This document shows positions 1 to 8,762 of a DNA stretch of 44,545 nucleotides, one piece after another. The translations under genes and the position numbers were made by a program. Positions within the stretch are counted from its first letter, which is position 1. The number at the start of each line of letters is the position of its first letter. The notes under the pieces were generated by a model that had not been told where the DNA came from, did no database searches, and was given only the letters and a program-made list of their open reading frames with translations. Origin of the DNA: Azoarcus taiwanensis (GTDB lineage Bacteria; Pseudomonadota; Gammaproteobacteria; Burkholderiales; Rhodocyclaceae); assembly GCF_012910885.1 (NCBI RefSeq), contig NZ_WTVM01000017.1, positions 1 through 44,545 on the forward strand, given 5' to 3'.

Positions 1-573
1 GCACAGGAACAGGCCAGCCGACGGCGATGCGCTCGCACGCGTGTTGAGAATCCAGTACAGCGCCCACAACACGGTACTACCCAGCGCCAGCGCAACCCCA
101 AGACCGCTGTCGAACTCCAGCGCCAGGAGATTTCCCCGAGTCGCGATCACCACGGCGCCGGAATAGCCGAGCAGCAGGGCGAGTGCATCGCGGCCGCCGA
201 GCCGCTGTTTGAGCATCGGTACCGCGAGCAACGACAAGGTGAGCGCCCACGTGTAGTTCAGGGCCTGAGCCTGCTGTGCGGGCAACAGGTCATAGGCACG
301 AAACAACACCAGATAATAGAAGCAGGGATTGAGCGCACCGAGTGCGAGGTAGTAGAGCGGGCGCTCGCGCAACGTCGCGCCGACCTCCTTCCACTTGCCC
401 TGCAGACTGACGAAGACCGCCAGCACAAGAGTCGAGAACAGCCCCGCCCACGCCAGCAACTGCGTCGGGCTCAAATGCTGCAGCGACAGTTTGAAGGCGG
501 TCGCGACCGTGGACCACAAGACCACGGCGGACAGCCCCAGCAACATCGCGCGACGCTGGTCGGGCAGGGACAT
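1..573 (-). CDS. EamA/DMT-family transporter (C-terminus outside the window)
   Basis: Partial gene: 191 codons from ATG at 573 to the left edge without a stop. The translation begins MSLPDQRRAMLLGLSAVVLW and is almost entirely hydrophobic helices. It contains ALNPCFYYLVLFRAYDLLPA followed by a QALNYTWALTLSLLAVPMLK-type segment, typical of the first EamA repeat of drug/metabolite transporters (inner-membrane exporters, usually about 300 residues and ten helices). About five to six helices are visible. It lies 84 bp downstream of the interrupted hydrolase gene on the same strand. The substrate cannot be told from sequence. The family call is solid; specificity is unknown. Confidence 0.85.
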   Translation of the reverse strand, partial: MSLPDQRRAMLLGLSAVVLWSTVATAFKLSLQHLSPTQLLAWAGLFSTLVLAVFVSLQGKWKEVGATLRERPLYYLALGALNPCFYYLVLFRAYDLLPAQQAQALNYTWALTLSLLAVPMLKQRLGGRDALALLLGYSGAVVIATRGNLLALEFDSGLGVALALGSTVLWALYWILNTRASASPSAGLFLC

Positions 574-2085
574 ACAGCCAAATGTGCGAGGAAAGCCTGT
601 TAGCCTAGCGCATCGTCGGGATCCAGACCATCACCCGACAGTCTCCGCAGTGGCCTTTCAGCGATGTCGCCAGAAAGCGTGTGCGCTGAAGCGATCGTTC
701 GACCACCAGGGCCGGTCCGCGTGCACGATCACACGGTGATTGCGGGTGCCCGCCTGCGACTCGACCGGCCGCGTCACTGCGCCTGCCCGGTCGCGCCGAG
801 CCAGCCACTCGCCATGCTCGGGTATCACCACCGACACATGACCCGAACGGTTGAGATCGCGCCGCTTGGCGATGATCACGCAGACTTCTCCGCTGTTGGC
901 AGCGGCCTGCAGGGTGGTCAGGTCGATCTCACGATGCCAGCCGAAACCCGGACCATGATCGGCGAGCCAGTCGTGCAGCGCGTTGGCATTGAGTTCGCGC
1001 ACCGTGTCGTCGTAGCGGACCGGCGGCATCTCACCGGCCTGCCAGCGTTGCAGGGCGCGATCGGTCCACCATACACGCGGCAGATAGGCCCCGGCGAGGT
1101 CGCAGAAATCGTGCGCGTAGATATTGCAGAAAGTGGTGTTGCCTCGAGGCCGGTAACGCAGGTGCTGAGGATTCGAGACGTCCAGCCAGTCCACGATCGT
1201 GAGCAGGGCTTCCGCCTTGTCGGCGGGGGCCGCATCCACGGCGCGAGCCGGCCTGCCGCTCTCGCCCAGCGAGAAGGCCCAGCCCCCGTCGCGCTGGCGG
1301 GTGATGTCCGCGCGATCACGGCGCAGATGCGCAGGCTCCACCTCTGGATGCGCCCGCGCGGACTCCTCCCCTGGCGGCACGGGTGCCAGCGCTTCCGTGA
1401 CGTTGAGCGGTTCCGGTTGCGACTCGATCGGCGCTAGAAATCGCTCCGCAACCACGCCTTCGCGCAAGGCGTCGCCCACCATGGCGCGAACCTGCACCCA
1501 ACCGGGGCTCCCGGCTTGCCCAAGCCTTTGAACCGCTGCACCCTCCGCCAGGGTGGAAATCCATGTTGCGGGCGTCACCTTTGGCGACGAGCGCAGATTC
1601 AGCGCGGTGGCACATACCCGGTGGCCAGGCGAGAAGACCTCGGGAGAGATTGAGGCAGCGCTTTCCGGTTGAACACTGTCTTTCTGAAACCAGACCTTGG
1701 CCCGCTCAAGCAACTGAAAGCGATCATCGAAACCATTCAACCCACCATTGATCCGCTTCGTGATCGCGGTCAGATCGTCAATGTCGGCCAACGGATTGAG
1801 ATCGCAATTGGTCCAGAAGAACACCGCTGAATGAGCAGCATACTTCTCGGCAACCAGGTCCGGCTTGGCGACCACATCCTCACCGACCCAGTCCGAAAAG
1901 GCCTGGTAGTTGCACTTGCCGGTCAGCTGAATGAGACCCCGACCACGGAAGCGGTAACCATCTCCGCTGGCCTCGTTCCCGTTGCCCATCCGCCCGCCGT
2001 AGACCCGGCTGCCGATGCGCTCCGGCTGGTGGGCGTAGGCCCGTGCCTCCTCGAGATCGGCGAAATACCGCGGGAAAACCACTAG

Positions 2086-3302
2086 GGAAGCGCTGAAGTA
2101 ATCGCTTCCACCGTACAGGCGGACGGATGTTCAGCTTGAATGGTTGAAATATGCATAAATTTTGCGTCTCACCGCTGCTGGGCAGGTCGATTCAGGTCGT
2201 ATTGGCCCCTTTTTCGTCGCGCTCCGGTTCTCAGGACGCAATTCGACTGTCGAGCGCCAACAGGCGTCGGCGCGCGATGAACAGATTGGCCATGGCGAAC
2301 AACGAGAGCAACTGCGCATTGTTTTTGGCCAAACCACGGTATCGGGTCTTGCGGTGACGAAACAGGTTCTTCACGACATGGAACGGATGCTCGACCTTGG
2401 CGCGGATGCGCGCCTTGCCTTGCTCGTACGCTTCCATCAGACGACCGAGCCGATCCTTGGGCAGTGTGCGACGCTTGCCTGGGCGCATGGCCACATGCCA
2501 CTGAACATCCAGCGCCTTGTTCTCGTCGCGCTTGTGAGCACCCTGATAGCCCGCATCGGCCAACACATCAGTCTCTTTACCGTGCAGCAGCGCGTGAGCT
2601 TGGGTGACATCGGCCACATTGGCGGCCGTACCGACGATCGTATGCACCAGCCCGGAGTCGATATCGGCGCCAATGTGCGCCTTCATCCCGAAGTGCCACT
2701 GATTGCCTTTCTTGGCCTGGTGCATCTCTGGATCGCGTGCATTGGCGCGATTCTTGGTCGAGGGCGGTGCGGCGATGATGGTCGCGTCAACAATCGTGCC
2801 CTCGCGCATCATCAAGCCCTTCTCGGCCAGATGTGCGTTGATCGTCTCGAACAGTTGCTTGGTCAGCCCCTGCGCTTCGAGCAGTCGCCGAAACTTGAGC
2901 AAGGTCGTCGCATCCGGCGCGGATTCACGTGCCAAGTCAATGCCCACAAATCGGCGAATCGCCTGGCTGTCGTAGATCGCGTCCTCCATCCCCTCGTCGG
3001 ACAGGCCGAAGCACTGTTGTGCCAAGTACATTCTGAGCATGCGCTCAAGGCCAATCGGCGGTCTGCCGCGGCCGCCACCCTTGGGGTAGAACGGTTCAAG
3101 CGCACTGAGCATCGCAGCCCACGGCGTCACGGCCTCGATTTCTGCGAGGAAACGGTCGCGTCGGGTCAGCTTCTTCTTGTTGGCGTACTCGAAGTCGGAA
3201 AAGCTCGATTGCATCGGAGGTCTCGCTGTCGATCTGCTGATGCTATTGTCTCAAAGCGCATCCGGTCACAGGACAGCGCACTCGGAATAAATCAGCGCTT
3301 CC
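2086..3302 (-). mobile_element. IS5-family insertion sequence, complete (1217 bp)
   Basis: The ends are GGAAGCGCTGA (2086-2096) and its exact complement TCAGCGCTTCC (3292-3302), an 11-bp perfect terminal inverted repeat with partial pairing beyond it. Both flanks carry CTAG (2082-2085 and 3303-3306), a 4-bp target duplication of the YTAR type used by IS5-group elements. One transposase gene fills the element. The perfect duplication, intact transposase and otherwise undamaged host reading frame point to a recent insertion. Confidence 0.93.
2231..3214 (-). CDS. IS5-family DDE transposase
   Basis: 327 residues, the usual length for IS5-group transposases. The N-terminal region has FSDFEYANKKKLTRRDRFLA and the signature FYPKGGGRGRPPIGLERMLR. 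Likely catalytic acids are the Asp of IVDATIIAAPPSTKN, the Asp of VLADAGYQGA and the Glu of RAKVEHPFHVVKNLF. The C-terminal LFRHRKTRYRGLAKN motif is also typical. It catalyses cut-and-paste or copy-paste movement of the surrounding IS. No strong ribosome-binding site precedes the annotated ATG, so the exact start is uncertain. It appears full length and undamaged. Confidence 0.95.
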   Translation of the reverse strand: MQSSFSDFEYANKKKLTRRDRFLAEIEAVTPWAAMLSALEPFYPKGGGRGRPPIGLERMLRMYLAQQCFGLSDEGMEDAIYDSQAIRRFVGIDLARESAPDATTLLKFRRLLEAQGLTKQLFETINAHLAEKGLMMREGTIVDATIIAAPPSTKNRANARDPEMHQAKKGNQWHFGMKAHIGADIDSGLVHTIVGTAANVADVTQAHALLHGKETDVLADAGYQGAHKRDENKALDVQWHVAMRPGKRRTLPKDRLGRLMEAYEQGKARIRAKVEHPFHVVKNLFRHRKTRYRGLAKNNAQLLSLFAMANLFIARRRLLALDSRIAS

Positions 3303-3604
3303 CTAGCAGACGCTCAGCGGAATAGCTCAGGTTCTCTTCTACGCGCGCCATCCGCGTCGACTCATGCACCACCTGGGCAAGAAAATGGGCGATGCGCAGC
3401 GACGTATCGACGCCGTGCAGCAGCAGTGCCGGAACCAGCGCGTCGAGATGACGATCCGCAGCGGTCGGCTTCACACCCAGCGCCAGCAGCAACTCGCGTG
3501 AAAGAATCATCATCTGCTCCCCCGGTTTGTTTCACTATAGATGACAAACCAGGGCACTCTGGCTTAGTGCAGTATGCTGGAGCGGTATTCAACGGCGATG
3601 GCAG

Positions 3605-3627
3605 CAGCAAGGTGATCGCCCTTGCTG
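3605..3627 (-). terminator. hairpin after the GTPase pair
   Basis: CAGCAAGG (3605-3612) and CCTTGCTG (3620-3627) form a perfect 8-bp stem around a 7-nt loop, 20 bp past the stop of the second GTPase gene and before the hydrolase gene. There is no T-tract, so it may attenuate or protect RNA ends rather than terminate fully. Confidence 0.35.
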
Positions 3628-3646
3628 ATACTCCCTTCGGCAACAC

Positions 3647-5203
3647 TCAGCGTCGCATGCGATCGGCGAAGCGCTCGGGCAATGCGCCCAGCAGGCGCCC
3701 GGCGCTGCGGAGCTGTCGCATCATCAGGGTCCAGTTCTCGTTTCGGCGACGGTTTTCGAGGCAACGCAGGAGGCGGGCGCGCAAGGCCTCGTCCTGCACC
3801 GCCAGCATGCTCGACCACAAGCCGTCTTCGACGTTGTATTCGCGGCCCTCGGCAAGGCACACGGGCACCACTCCGGCGAGATCAATATCGAGATCAACCG
3901 CAAGTGCCTCCACCGCCGCGCGGATGGAGACCGCCTTGGGCCGGGCCGCCGTCTCGAGATCGTAAGGCGGTGCCCATTCGGCCGCCGGGCGCAGGCGGTC
4001 GATGCCGGTGGCGACAACGATGAACGGCGGCGGCCTGCGATTGCGACGTTGAGCCGAGCGAGCGCGCAAGTCATCGAGCATCGCCCGTTCGCCAGCACGA
4101 TCGGGCCGGGTCACCATGCTGACCCACAACACCAGGTCCGCCTCGCCCACCAGGCGCTGAAGCGCCGCTGGATCGCTGTCCTCACCATCACAGCCCGGTG
4201 CGTCGAAAACGCGTGCACGGGTGAAACCTTCCCGCTCGAGCTCATAGGCGCACACGCCCGATGTCGCTCCCGGCAATACATCGGTGGCTGCGGTCAGACG
4301 CCCGAACAGCGCATTGATCAGACTCGATTTTCCCGCGCCGGCACGTCCGAGCACGACGATGGACAAAGGCGCGAGTTCAGTCGCGGTCTCGGCTTCGCTG
4401 GCCTGAGTGGACGACTGATGCTCGCCTGTAGCCCCGGCTGGTCGGCTTGTCTCACGCTCGTCCAGAGGCAACCGGCCGCTGTACAAATCGATCGCATAGA
4501 AGCCGACCTTGCGCACATAAGCGCGCAAGAGCCAGCGGTGCAACTCAACGCGCGCAAGGCCGAAACTGCGGTTGCGGAGCTGTCGCCAAGCCTCGCCGAT
4601 CAGCGCATCCAGCGGGTTGATCACCACGCGACCGGCACGATACAAGTCATAAGCCCTCTCGGCCTGTTCCTTCCAGCGCTGTACCCTCAGCAAGTCACCG
4701 ATTGTCAGACGGTGGCTCAGCGGCACATGCTCGACGATGTCGCCTCGCAGGTCGCGACTCGCACGTTCGACGATCAGCAGCGCATGCGGAACGGTGAGCT
4801 CGAGCAAGGGGCGCTCGGTGCCGGGATGGTAGGCCTCGGCTACCGCCTCGAGCGTGCGTCGGCCAAGCGTCAGCAGCCTGCCGCCGTCGTCCAGCGGCCA
4901 GTCGTCCGGCTCCAGTGATTCGGCCAGTGCGTCCACACGCTGCCACACCTCATCGGCTTCCGGCGGCCAGTCCGGATCCGCCTGGGTGACCGCTTCCTCG
5001 AGCAGCCGCCGATCGCGCCGGACACACCACTGTTGCAGGCCATAGCCAATCATCGCACTCAGCACGAAGCCCGCCAGCCACCACAGGGTCTGGTCCGAAC
5101 GCCACAAAGCGTACAGCCCGAGGAACACCACACCGATCGCCGGCGCCGACAACAGCACGAGCGCCACGACCTGCAATGGATCCAGCCCCCGAATCAGTTT
5201 CAT
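3647..5203 (-). CDS. membrane-anchored GTPase (YfjP/Era-like superfamily)
   Basis: 518 residues. Two N-terminal membrane helices (about 10-32 and 41-60) anchor the protein. A helical region follows to about 280, then a P-loop GTPase domain: Walker A GRAGAGKSS (286-294), a switch I-like Thr in PGATSG, G3 motif DAPG (334-337) and a G4-like TGID (399-402) instead of NKxD, as in some YfjP/Toc34-related GTPases. The start ATG overlaps the stop of the upstream GTPase gene by four bases (ATGA), so the two are translationally coupled. The biological role is not known. The arrangement suggests the pair works together at the inner membrane. Confidence 0.85.
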   Translation of the reverse strand: MKLIRGLDPLQVVALVLLSAPAIGVVFLGLYALWRSDQTLWWLAGFVLSAMIGYGLQQWCVRRDRRLLEEAVTQADPDWPPEADEVWQRVDALAESLEPDDWPLDDGGRLLTLGRRTLEAVAEAYHPGTERPLLELTVPHALLIVERASRDLRGDIVEHVPLSHRLTIGDLLRVQRWKEQAERAYDLYRAGRVVINPLDALIGEAWRQLRNRSFGLARVELHRWLLRAYVRKVGFYAIDLYSGRLPLDERETSRPAGATGEHQSSTQASEAETATELAPLSIVVLGRAGAGKSSLINALFGRLTAATDVLPGATSGVCAYELEREGFTRARVFDAPGCDGEDSDPAALQRLVGEADLVLWVSMVTRPDRAGERAMLDDLRARSAQRRNRRPPPFIVVATGIDRLRPAAEWAPPYDLETAARPKAVSIRAAVEALAVDLDIDLAGVVPVCLAEGREYNVEDGLWSSMLAVQDEALRARLLRCLENRRRNENWTLMMRQLRSAGRLLGALPERFADRMRR

Positions 5204-6417
5204 CTTCGGACCTGCTTGCGAAGCAGCGCGCGGCCATCTTCCATAGCCTCGCGATAGACCGCACGCAAGGCCTCGCCATCCACACGCAAGCCGTCACGTC
5301 GACGCGAGAAGAAATACACCGCTGCTTTGCCCAGCGCATAAGTGCTGGCGCCGCTCGCGCTCGCACCCCAGACCGCACCGATCGTCTGCCCCCAGCCTGG
5401 CACCAGCTTGGCCACTGTCCGCCCCAGGGCCCGAGTGACATAGCCGGTGGCAATTCCTGCGCCCACCAGACCGAGGAACTCGCCCGCCATGCGACGATCC
5501 AGCGTCTGCCCATACACTCTTGCCAAGGCATGAACCAGCTTCGCCTGCACGGCTGTGACGGCGACCAGATCCACCACCGGCAGTGCGCCCAGACCAGCGG
5601 CAGTCAGCGCATGGCCGACGATCTGCTGGTGTGCGGTTCGGGCGTAGAGATCGCGCACACCCGCATCGGCGCCCAGCATCTCGCGCAGGCCGAAGGAGGA
5701 TGCCGCTTCGATCTCTTGCCACAGCGCGTCGAGCCCATAATCGACCGGTTCGAAGCCGTCCTCGGCCAAAGTCAGATCCACCGCCACCCAATGAGCCGGC
5801 ACGCTACCCGGCAGATCGACCAGTGCCTCGCGCTGCGCGAGCAAGGCACGACGCAGGTCGGCTGGCAGCGACAACGATAGCGGCACCTGACCGAACGGCC
5901 ACGGCATCGGGTGGCGGAAGCCGGGCGGATAGAGTTCATGCAAACCGGTCTGCGCAACCAGGACTGGCCAATCCGGATGCCTGCGCCTTACCGCCATCAG
6001 CACCTCACGCACCGATCGCTGATCCTGGTCGGCAACCTTCATCACCGCCAGCACCAGATGCGCCCTCGATTCGCAGTAACGGATGTCCTCCGCCGGATCG
6101 TAATCCCGCTCACCAAGCCCTCTGGTGTCGAGAAAACGCACCAGCGGATTGCCTTCCGGATAATCGAAAAACGCGGCATCACGGGTGCAGGGCGCGAAAC
6201 CGTTGCCGATCTCGGCACGCGGGTGTCCGGTCAGAGCGTGAATGATCGATGTCTTGCCGGCCTGCGTCTTGCCCACCAACCAGATCACCGGCACCGGCAT
6301 CCGCGCCGAAGCATCGCGCAGCGCGTCACGTAACCGATCGCTATCCACGGCCGGTTCCATCAGCGCATCGGTGAGGCGCTTCCAGTACTCGTTCCAGTTT
6401 CGAGGATTGGTGTTCAT
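5200..6417 (-). CDS. GTPase with C-terminal DUF697-like hydrophobic domain
   Basis: 405 residues from the ATG at 6417 (MNTNPRNWNEYWKRLTDALM). The frame is open further upstream and an ATG at 6459 is an alternative; neither has a strong ribosome-binding site. Walker A GKTQAGKTS (49-57) and G3 DTRG (97-100) define a P-loop GTPase. The C-terminal 150 residues contain glycine- and alanine-rich hydrophobic helices (HALTAAGLGALPVVDLVAVT and later VGAGIATGYVTRAL), the pattern of DUF697 domains, which associate with or insert into membranes. It overlaps the next GTPase gene by ATGA. Divergent from the phasin-like gene, with a 254-bp shared upstream region. Function unknown. Confidence 0.85.
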   Translation of the reverse strand: MNTNPRNWNEYWKRLTDALMEPAVDSDRLRDALRDASARMPVPVIWLVGKTQAGKTSIIHALTGHPRAEIGNGFAPCTRDAAFFDYPEGNPLVRFLDTRGLGERDYDPAEDIRYCESRAHLVLAVMKVADQDQRSVREVLMAVRRRHPDWPVLVAQTGLHELYPPGFRHPMPWPFGQVPLSLSLPADLRRALLAQREALVDLPGSVPAHWVAVDLTLAEDGFEPVDYGLDALWQEIEAASSFGLREMLGADAGVRDLYARTAHQQIVGHALTAAGLGALPVVDLVAVTAVQAKLVHALARVYGQTLDRRMAGEFLGLVGAGIATGYVTRALGRTVAKLVPGWGQTIGAVWGASASGASTYALGKAAVYFFSRRRDGLRVDGEALRAVYREAMEDGRALLRKQVRR

Positions 6418-6671
6418 CAGGTGAGCGGCTTTGATCAGGCTCCAAGTCGCGTCGAGCATAACCTCAGAACGCAGTCCCGGGATAGCGCAGCCCGGACACG
6501 ACTTGGCCAGAATCTTGAAACGCACTGTCGGCGGCAAATGGTGATGCCTGGCGGAACATGCTTGACTTGTCACATGTCTGGATTAGTGTTGACAGTGGTA
6601 ATCGGTTTGCATTGCGACGGCCAAGGTGCCATGCGGAGTTCGGGTTTTCTTTTAAGACGGGGAGCGGCGAA

Positions 6672-7520
6672 ATGTTCAAGGACTACAAGGCATTGTTCAA
6701 GGAAATGCGTGACGCACAGGAGAAGCTCTGGGCCGAATCGACCGCCTGGACAGCGAGCACCAGGACGCCACTGGAGGTGGAAAGCTGGCAGCAAGGCTTG
6801 CTCGAGAACGTGAACGCCTGGGCACAGCAAGCCGTCGAGCAATCACTCGAACTGCAGCGAGCCTGGCTCGATCAGTGGTCTGGGCGTGCCAACGACAAGA
6901 AGGTCAAACCCAAGCTGTTCTCGGAGCTCAACAGCGAAGCGCAACGCTCTGCGCAACGCTGGCTCGAACACCAGCAGGACTTGTGGAACCGTTGGCTGGA
7001 GCTGGTACGCAGTAGCGGTGCCCAGTTACCAGGTCACTCAGACTTCGATGCCGCATTCCGTGACGCGACCCAGCGCCAGATGGGTCTGCTCACTGAGTGG
7101 TCGCGCATGGGTAATGCCGAATCGCTGTCGCTGAAAGAGATGAACAAGCTCGCCGATCAGATTGCGAAGTCGATGCAGAAGTCTATCGACACCCAGCAAA
7201 AGCTCTGGTCATCGTGGTTCGACGGTTTCCAGCAAGCCGCCCTCGCGATGAGCGCGGAGCCGGCCACTGCGCCAAAAGGCAAGCGCACCAAGGCAACCAG
7301 CAAACCCGAAGCCGCTGTCGCCGACGACGACCTGAAACAGATCTCGGGGATCGGCCCCGGTCTTGAAAAGAAGCTCAAGGAACGTGGCTACACAAGTCTG
7401 GCGCAACTCGCCGCGCTGACCGACGCTCAGATCGAAGAGCTCGAGAAGACGGTGATCCGCTTCCCCGGTCGCATCAAGCGTGACGACTGGAAGGGTCAGG
7501 CTCAGAGACTGATCGGCTGA
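6672..7520 (+). CDS. phasin-like protein with C-terminal helix-hairpin-helix domain
   Basis: 282 residues, started at the ATG at 6672 because GGAG lies 7 nt upstream and the product begins MFKDYKALFKEMRDAQEKLW. Residues 1-200 are long amphipathic helices rich in Trp, Gln and Leu, like polyhydroxyalkanoate-associated phasins. A basic linker (PKGKRTKATSKP, around 200-210) leads to a helix-hairpin-helix segment from about 218 (DDLKQISGIGPGLEKKLKER), resembling H3TH domains that bind nucleic acid. Family knowledge suggests granule association. DNA contact by the tail is an inference. A TTGACA at 6589-6594 or TTGACT at 6562-6567 may belong to its promoter, but no clear -10 box is visible. Confidence 0.75.
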   Translation: MFKDYKALFKEMRDAQEKLWAESTAWTASTRTPLEVESWQQGLLENVNAWAQQAVEQSLELQRAWLDQWSGRANDKKVKPKLFSELNSEAQRSAQRWLEHQQDLWNRWLELVRSSGAQLPGHSDFDAAFRDATQRQMGLLTEWSRMGNAESLSLKEMNKLADQIAKSMQKSIDTQQKLWSSWFDGFQQAALAMSAEPATAPKGKRTKATSKPEAAVADDDLKQISGIGPGLEKKLKERGYTSLAQLAALTDAQIEELEKTVIRFPGRIKRDDWKGQAQRLIG

Positions 7521-7864
7521 AACGCCGCATCCGTGGGGTCGCAATCGCGGCCTCACGGCATCCACCCCGAATCTGCCTCATCACGTAGGCAGTAGCGCTG
7601 GAAGCTTTCCAGCCGCGTGTGAAACGGCCTTCACAGGCGACACCACTTCCTCCTGGTCCCGTACCGCTGCGAGCAGTTCGGCGTCCTCGGAACGTGCACG
7701 CGTGAGAAACACGCTCCAGGCACACTAATTGCGTCGACAACCTCTGCCCGGGGATAGATCCAGGCTGCCAAGGAACCAAATACCCGGTTCAATGCACCAT
7801 CAGAGTGCACTCGCCGTTCAAACCGGTGCGTCGCGCGGGTCGGACGACCCCCGAGGAGACAAGC
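7521..7864. other. 344-bp intergenic stretch with two weak hairpins
   Basis: No gene seen. Just after the phasin-like stop, CCGTGGGG (7531-7538) pairs with CCTCACGG (7551-7558) using one G-T wobble, a possible terminator without a T-tract. GCTGGAA (7597-7603) and TTCCAGC (7607-7613) form a short stem. The last 20 bp hold the GAGGAG ribosome-binding site of the next gene. Confidence 0.4.
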
Positions 7865-8134
7865 ATGTTGAGCCTGACCGACTGCCTTGATTTCATCGAT
7901 CTAGACCGTGCCACGGTCGAAATCATCGCCGAACACGAGCATCTGCCCACGGTGGTTGCGACTGAGCTCGGTGACAAGCTGCTCGCAACGCAGAAGGGTA
8001 TCTACCGGATTCACGAGATGCATCGCAACCTAATTGCGATCGCGGCAGAGAAAGGAAGTCTGGCACGCGAAAAGGAGTTGCGGCAGCTCTACGCGGCGTT
8101 TACCCGCAAGTACCCAATGCCCCGGCACCTGTGA
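7865..8134 (+). CDS. conserved small helical protein, unknown function
   Basis: 89 residues, starting MLSLTDCLDFIDLDRATVEI. GAGGAG lies 7 nt before the ATG, which fixes the start. The sequence is charged and predicted mostly helical, with no signal peptide, membrane segment or recognised motif. The codon pattern and good ribosome-binding site support a real gene. It converges on the lipoprotein gene whose stop is 9 bp away. I do not recognise the family. Confidence 0.7.
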   Translation: MLSLTDCLDFIDLDRATVEIIAEHEHLPTVVATELGDKLLATQKGIYRIHEMHRNLIAIAAEKGSLAREKELRQLYAAFTRKYPMPRHL

Positions 8135-8143
8135 TGCCGAGAG

Positions 8144-8545
8144 TCAGCCTTCGTCCGCGCCAGACCCGGTGTCAGCCACGGGTTGCTCGACCATCGTCGA
8201 TGGCTCCCGCACGGCCTGTACCGCACCGAGACTCACCTCCTTGATGCGGGCGGCAGCACCCAAGGTCACATCGCGAATACGACGGGCCGCCTCTTCGGCT
8301 GCTTCTTTGGCATCGCGATCCCTCAACGCTTGTGCGCTTGCGGCATCGGTATCGTCCGACACGTCGGTTCGAACCTGAACCACCGGATCAGCAGCGCGCT
8401 CTTCGGGTTTCTCCGCAACCGGCATTGCACCGGCCAACCTGGTTTCGGATCCTGCACGCTCCACCGACTCTGCCGGTTTATCCAGCGAGCAAGCTGTCAG
8501 CGCCAGGCCGATTATTGCGACCGCCAGGGCCGCTACCCGATTCAT
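8144..8545 (-). CDS. small putative lipoprotein
   Basis: 133 residues from ATG 8545, with AAGGA 8 nt upstream. It begins MNRVAALAVAIIGLALTACS. LTAC is a lipobox, so the mature protein would start at Cys19 and be lipid-anchored. The remainder is low-complexity, Ala/Glu/Arg-rich and probably disordered (AAEEAARRIRDVTLGAAARI with a second similar block, AARIKEVSLGAVQAV). It is likely an envelope protein; role unknown. Confidence 0.72.
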   Translation of the reverse strand: MNRVAALAVAIIGLALTACSLDKPAESVERAGSETRLAGAMPVAEKPEERAADPVVQVRTDVSDDTDAASAQALRDRDAKEAAEEAARRIRDVTLGAAARIKEVSLGAVQAVREPSTMVEQPVADTGSGADEG

Positions 8546-8674
8546 CGCTACGATCCTTAAAAAAAGCTTGACTGAAGAAAAACTCTCTGACTCAACCCTA
8601 CGCTTGATGCAGAGAAATGCAAGCTCTGTGACCATCGAACAACAATATGTTGCGAAAAAATAACATTCAATGTG

Positions 8675-8698
8675 AAAAAAGCCCGCTTTCGCGGGCTT
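8675..8698 (-). terminator. Rho-independent terminator of efp
   Basis: Read on the minus strand, AAGCCCGC-GAAA-GCGGGCTT forms an 8-bp stem with a GAAA tetraloop, followed directly by a T-run (the A-run at 8675-8680 on the plus strand). It lies 65 bp past the efp stop. It is the clearest intrinsic terminator in the window. Confidence 0.88.
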
Positions 8699-8762
8699 CC
8701 GTAACATCGATACGCCGTGACAGCCTGTTGAACAGGTGATCAGGCGGCGCGTCAGGACGGTA

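Larger units (their letters stand above)
658..3513 (-). pseudogene. GH19 chitinase-like peptidoglycan hydrolase gene interrupted by an insertion sequence
   Basis: Two fragments of one gene lie on either side of the IS at 2086-3302. The 5' part (3307-3513) encodes about 70 residues with HFLAQVVHESTRM, carrying the presumed catalytic Glu of GH19. The 3' part (658-2085) continues VVFPRYFADLEEARAYAHQP and has the GH19 core motif GNEASGDGYRFRGRGLIQLT. Removing the IS and one CTAG copy rejoins the frame exactly (ERLL-VVFPRYF), giving about 544 residues. After the GH19 domain comes an SH3-like segment (VCATALNLRSSP..., about residues 225-290). A C-terminal domain of about 190 residues follows, with a Cys (TTFCNIYAHDFC) and a His (GHVSVVIPE) resembling Cys/His papain-fold amidases. 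The start is ATG-ATG at 3513/3510 after GGGGGAG. A GTG at 2082 could still start the C-terminal part. No signal peptide is evident. The native product probably cleaved peptidoglycan. Confidence 0.88.

Noticed and set aside
2162-3325. 387-codon plus-strand open frame inside the IS
   Set aside because: It is antisense to the transposase and extends across the IS end into the disrupted hydrolase gene.
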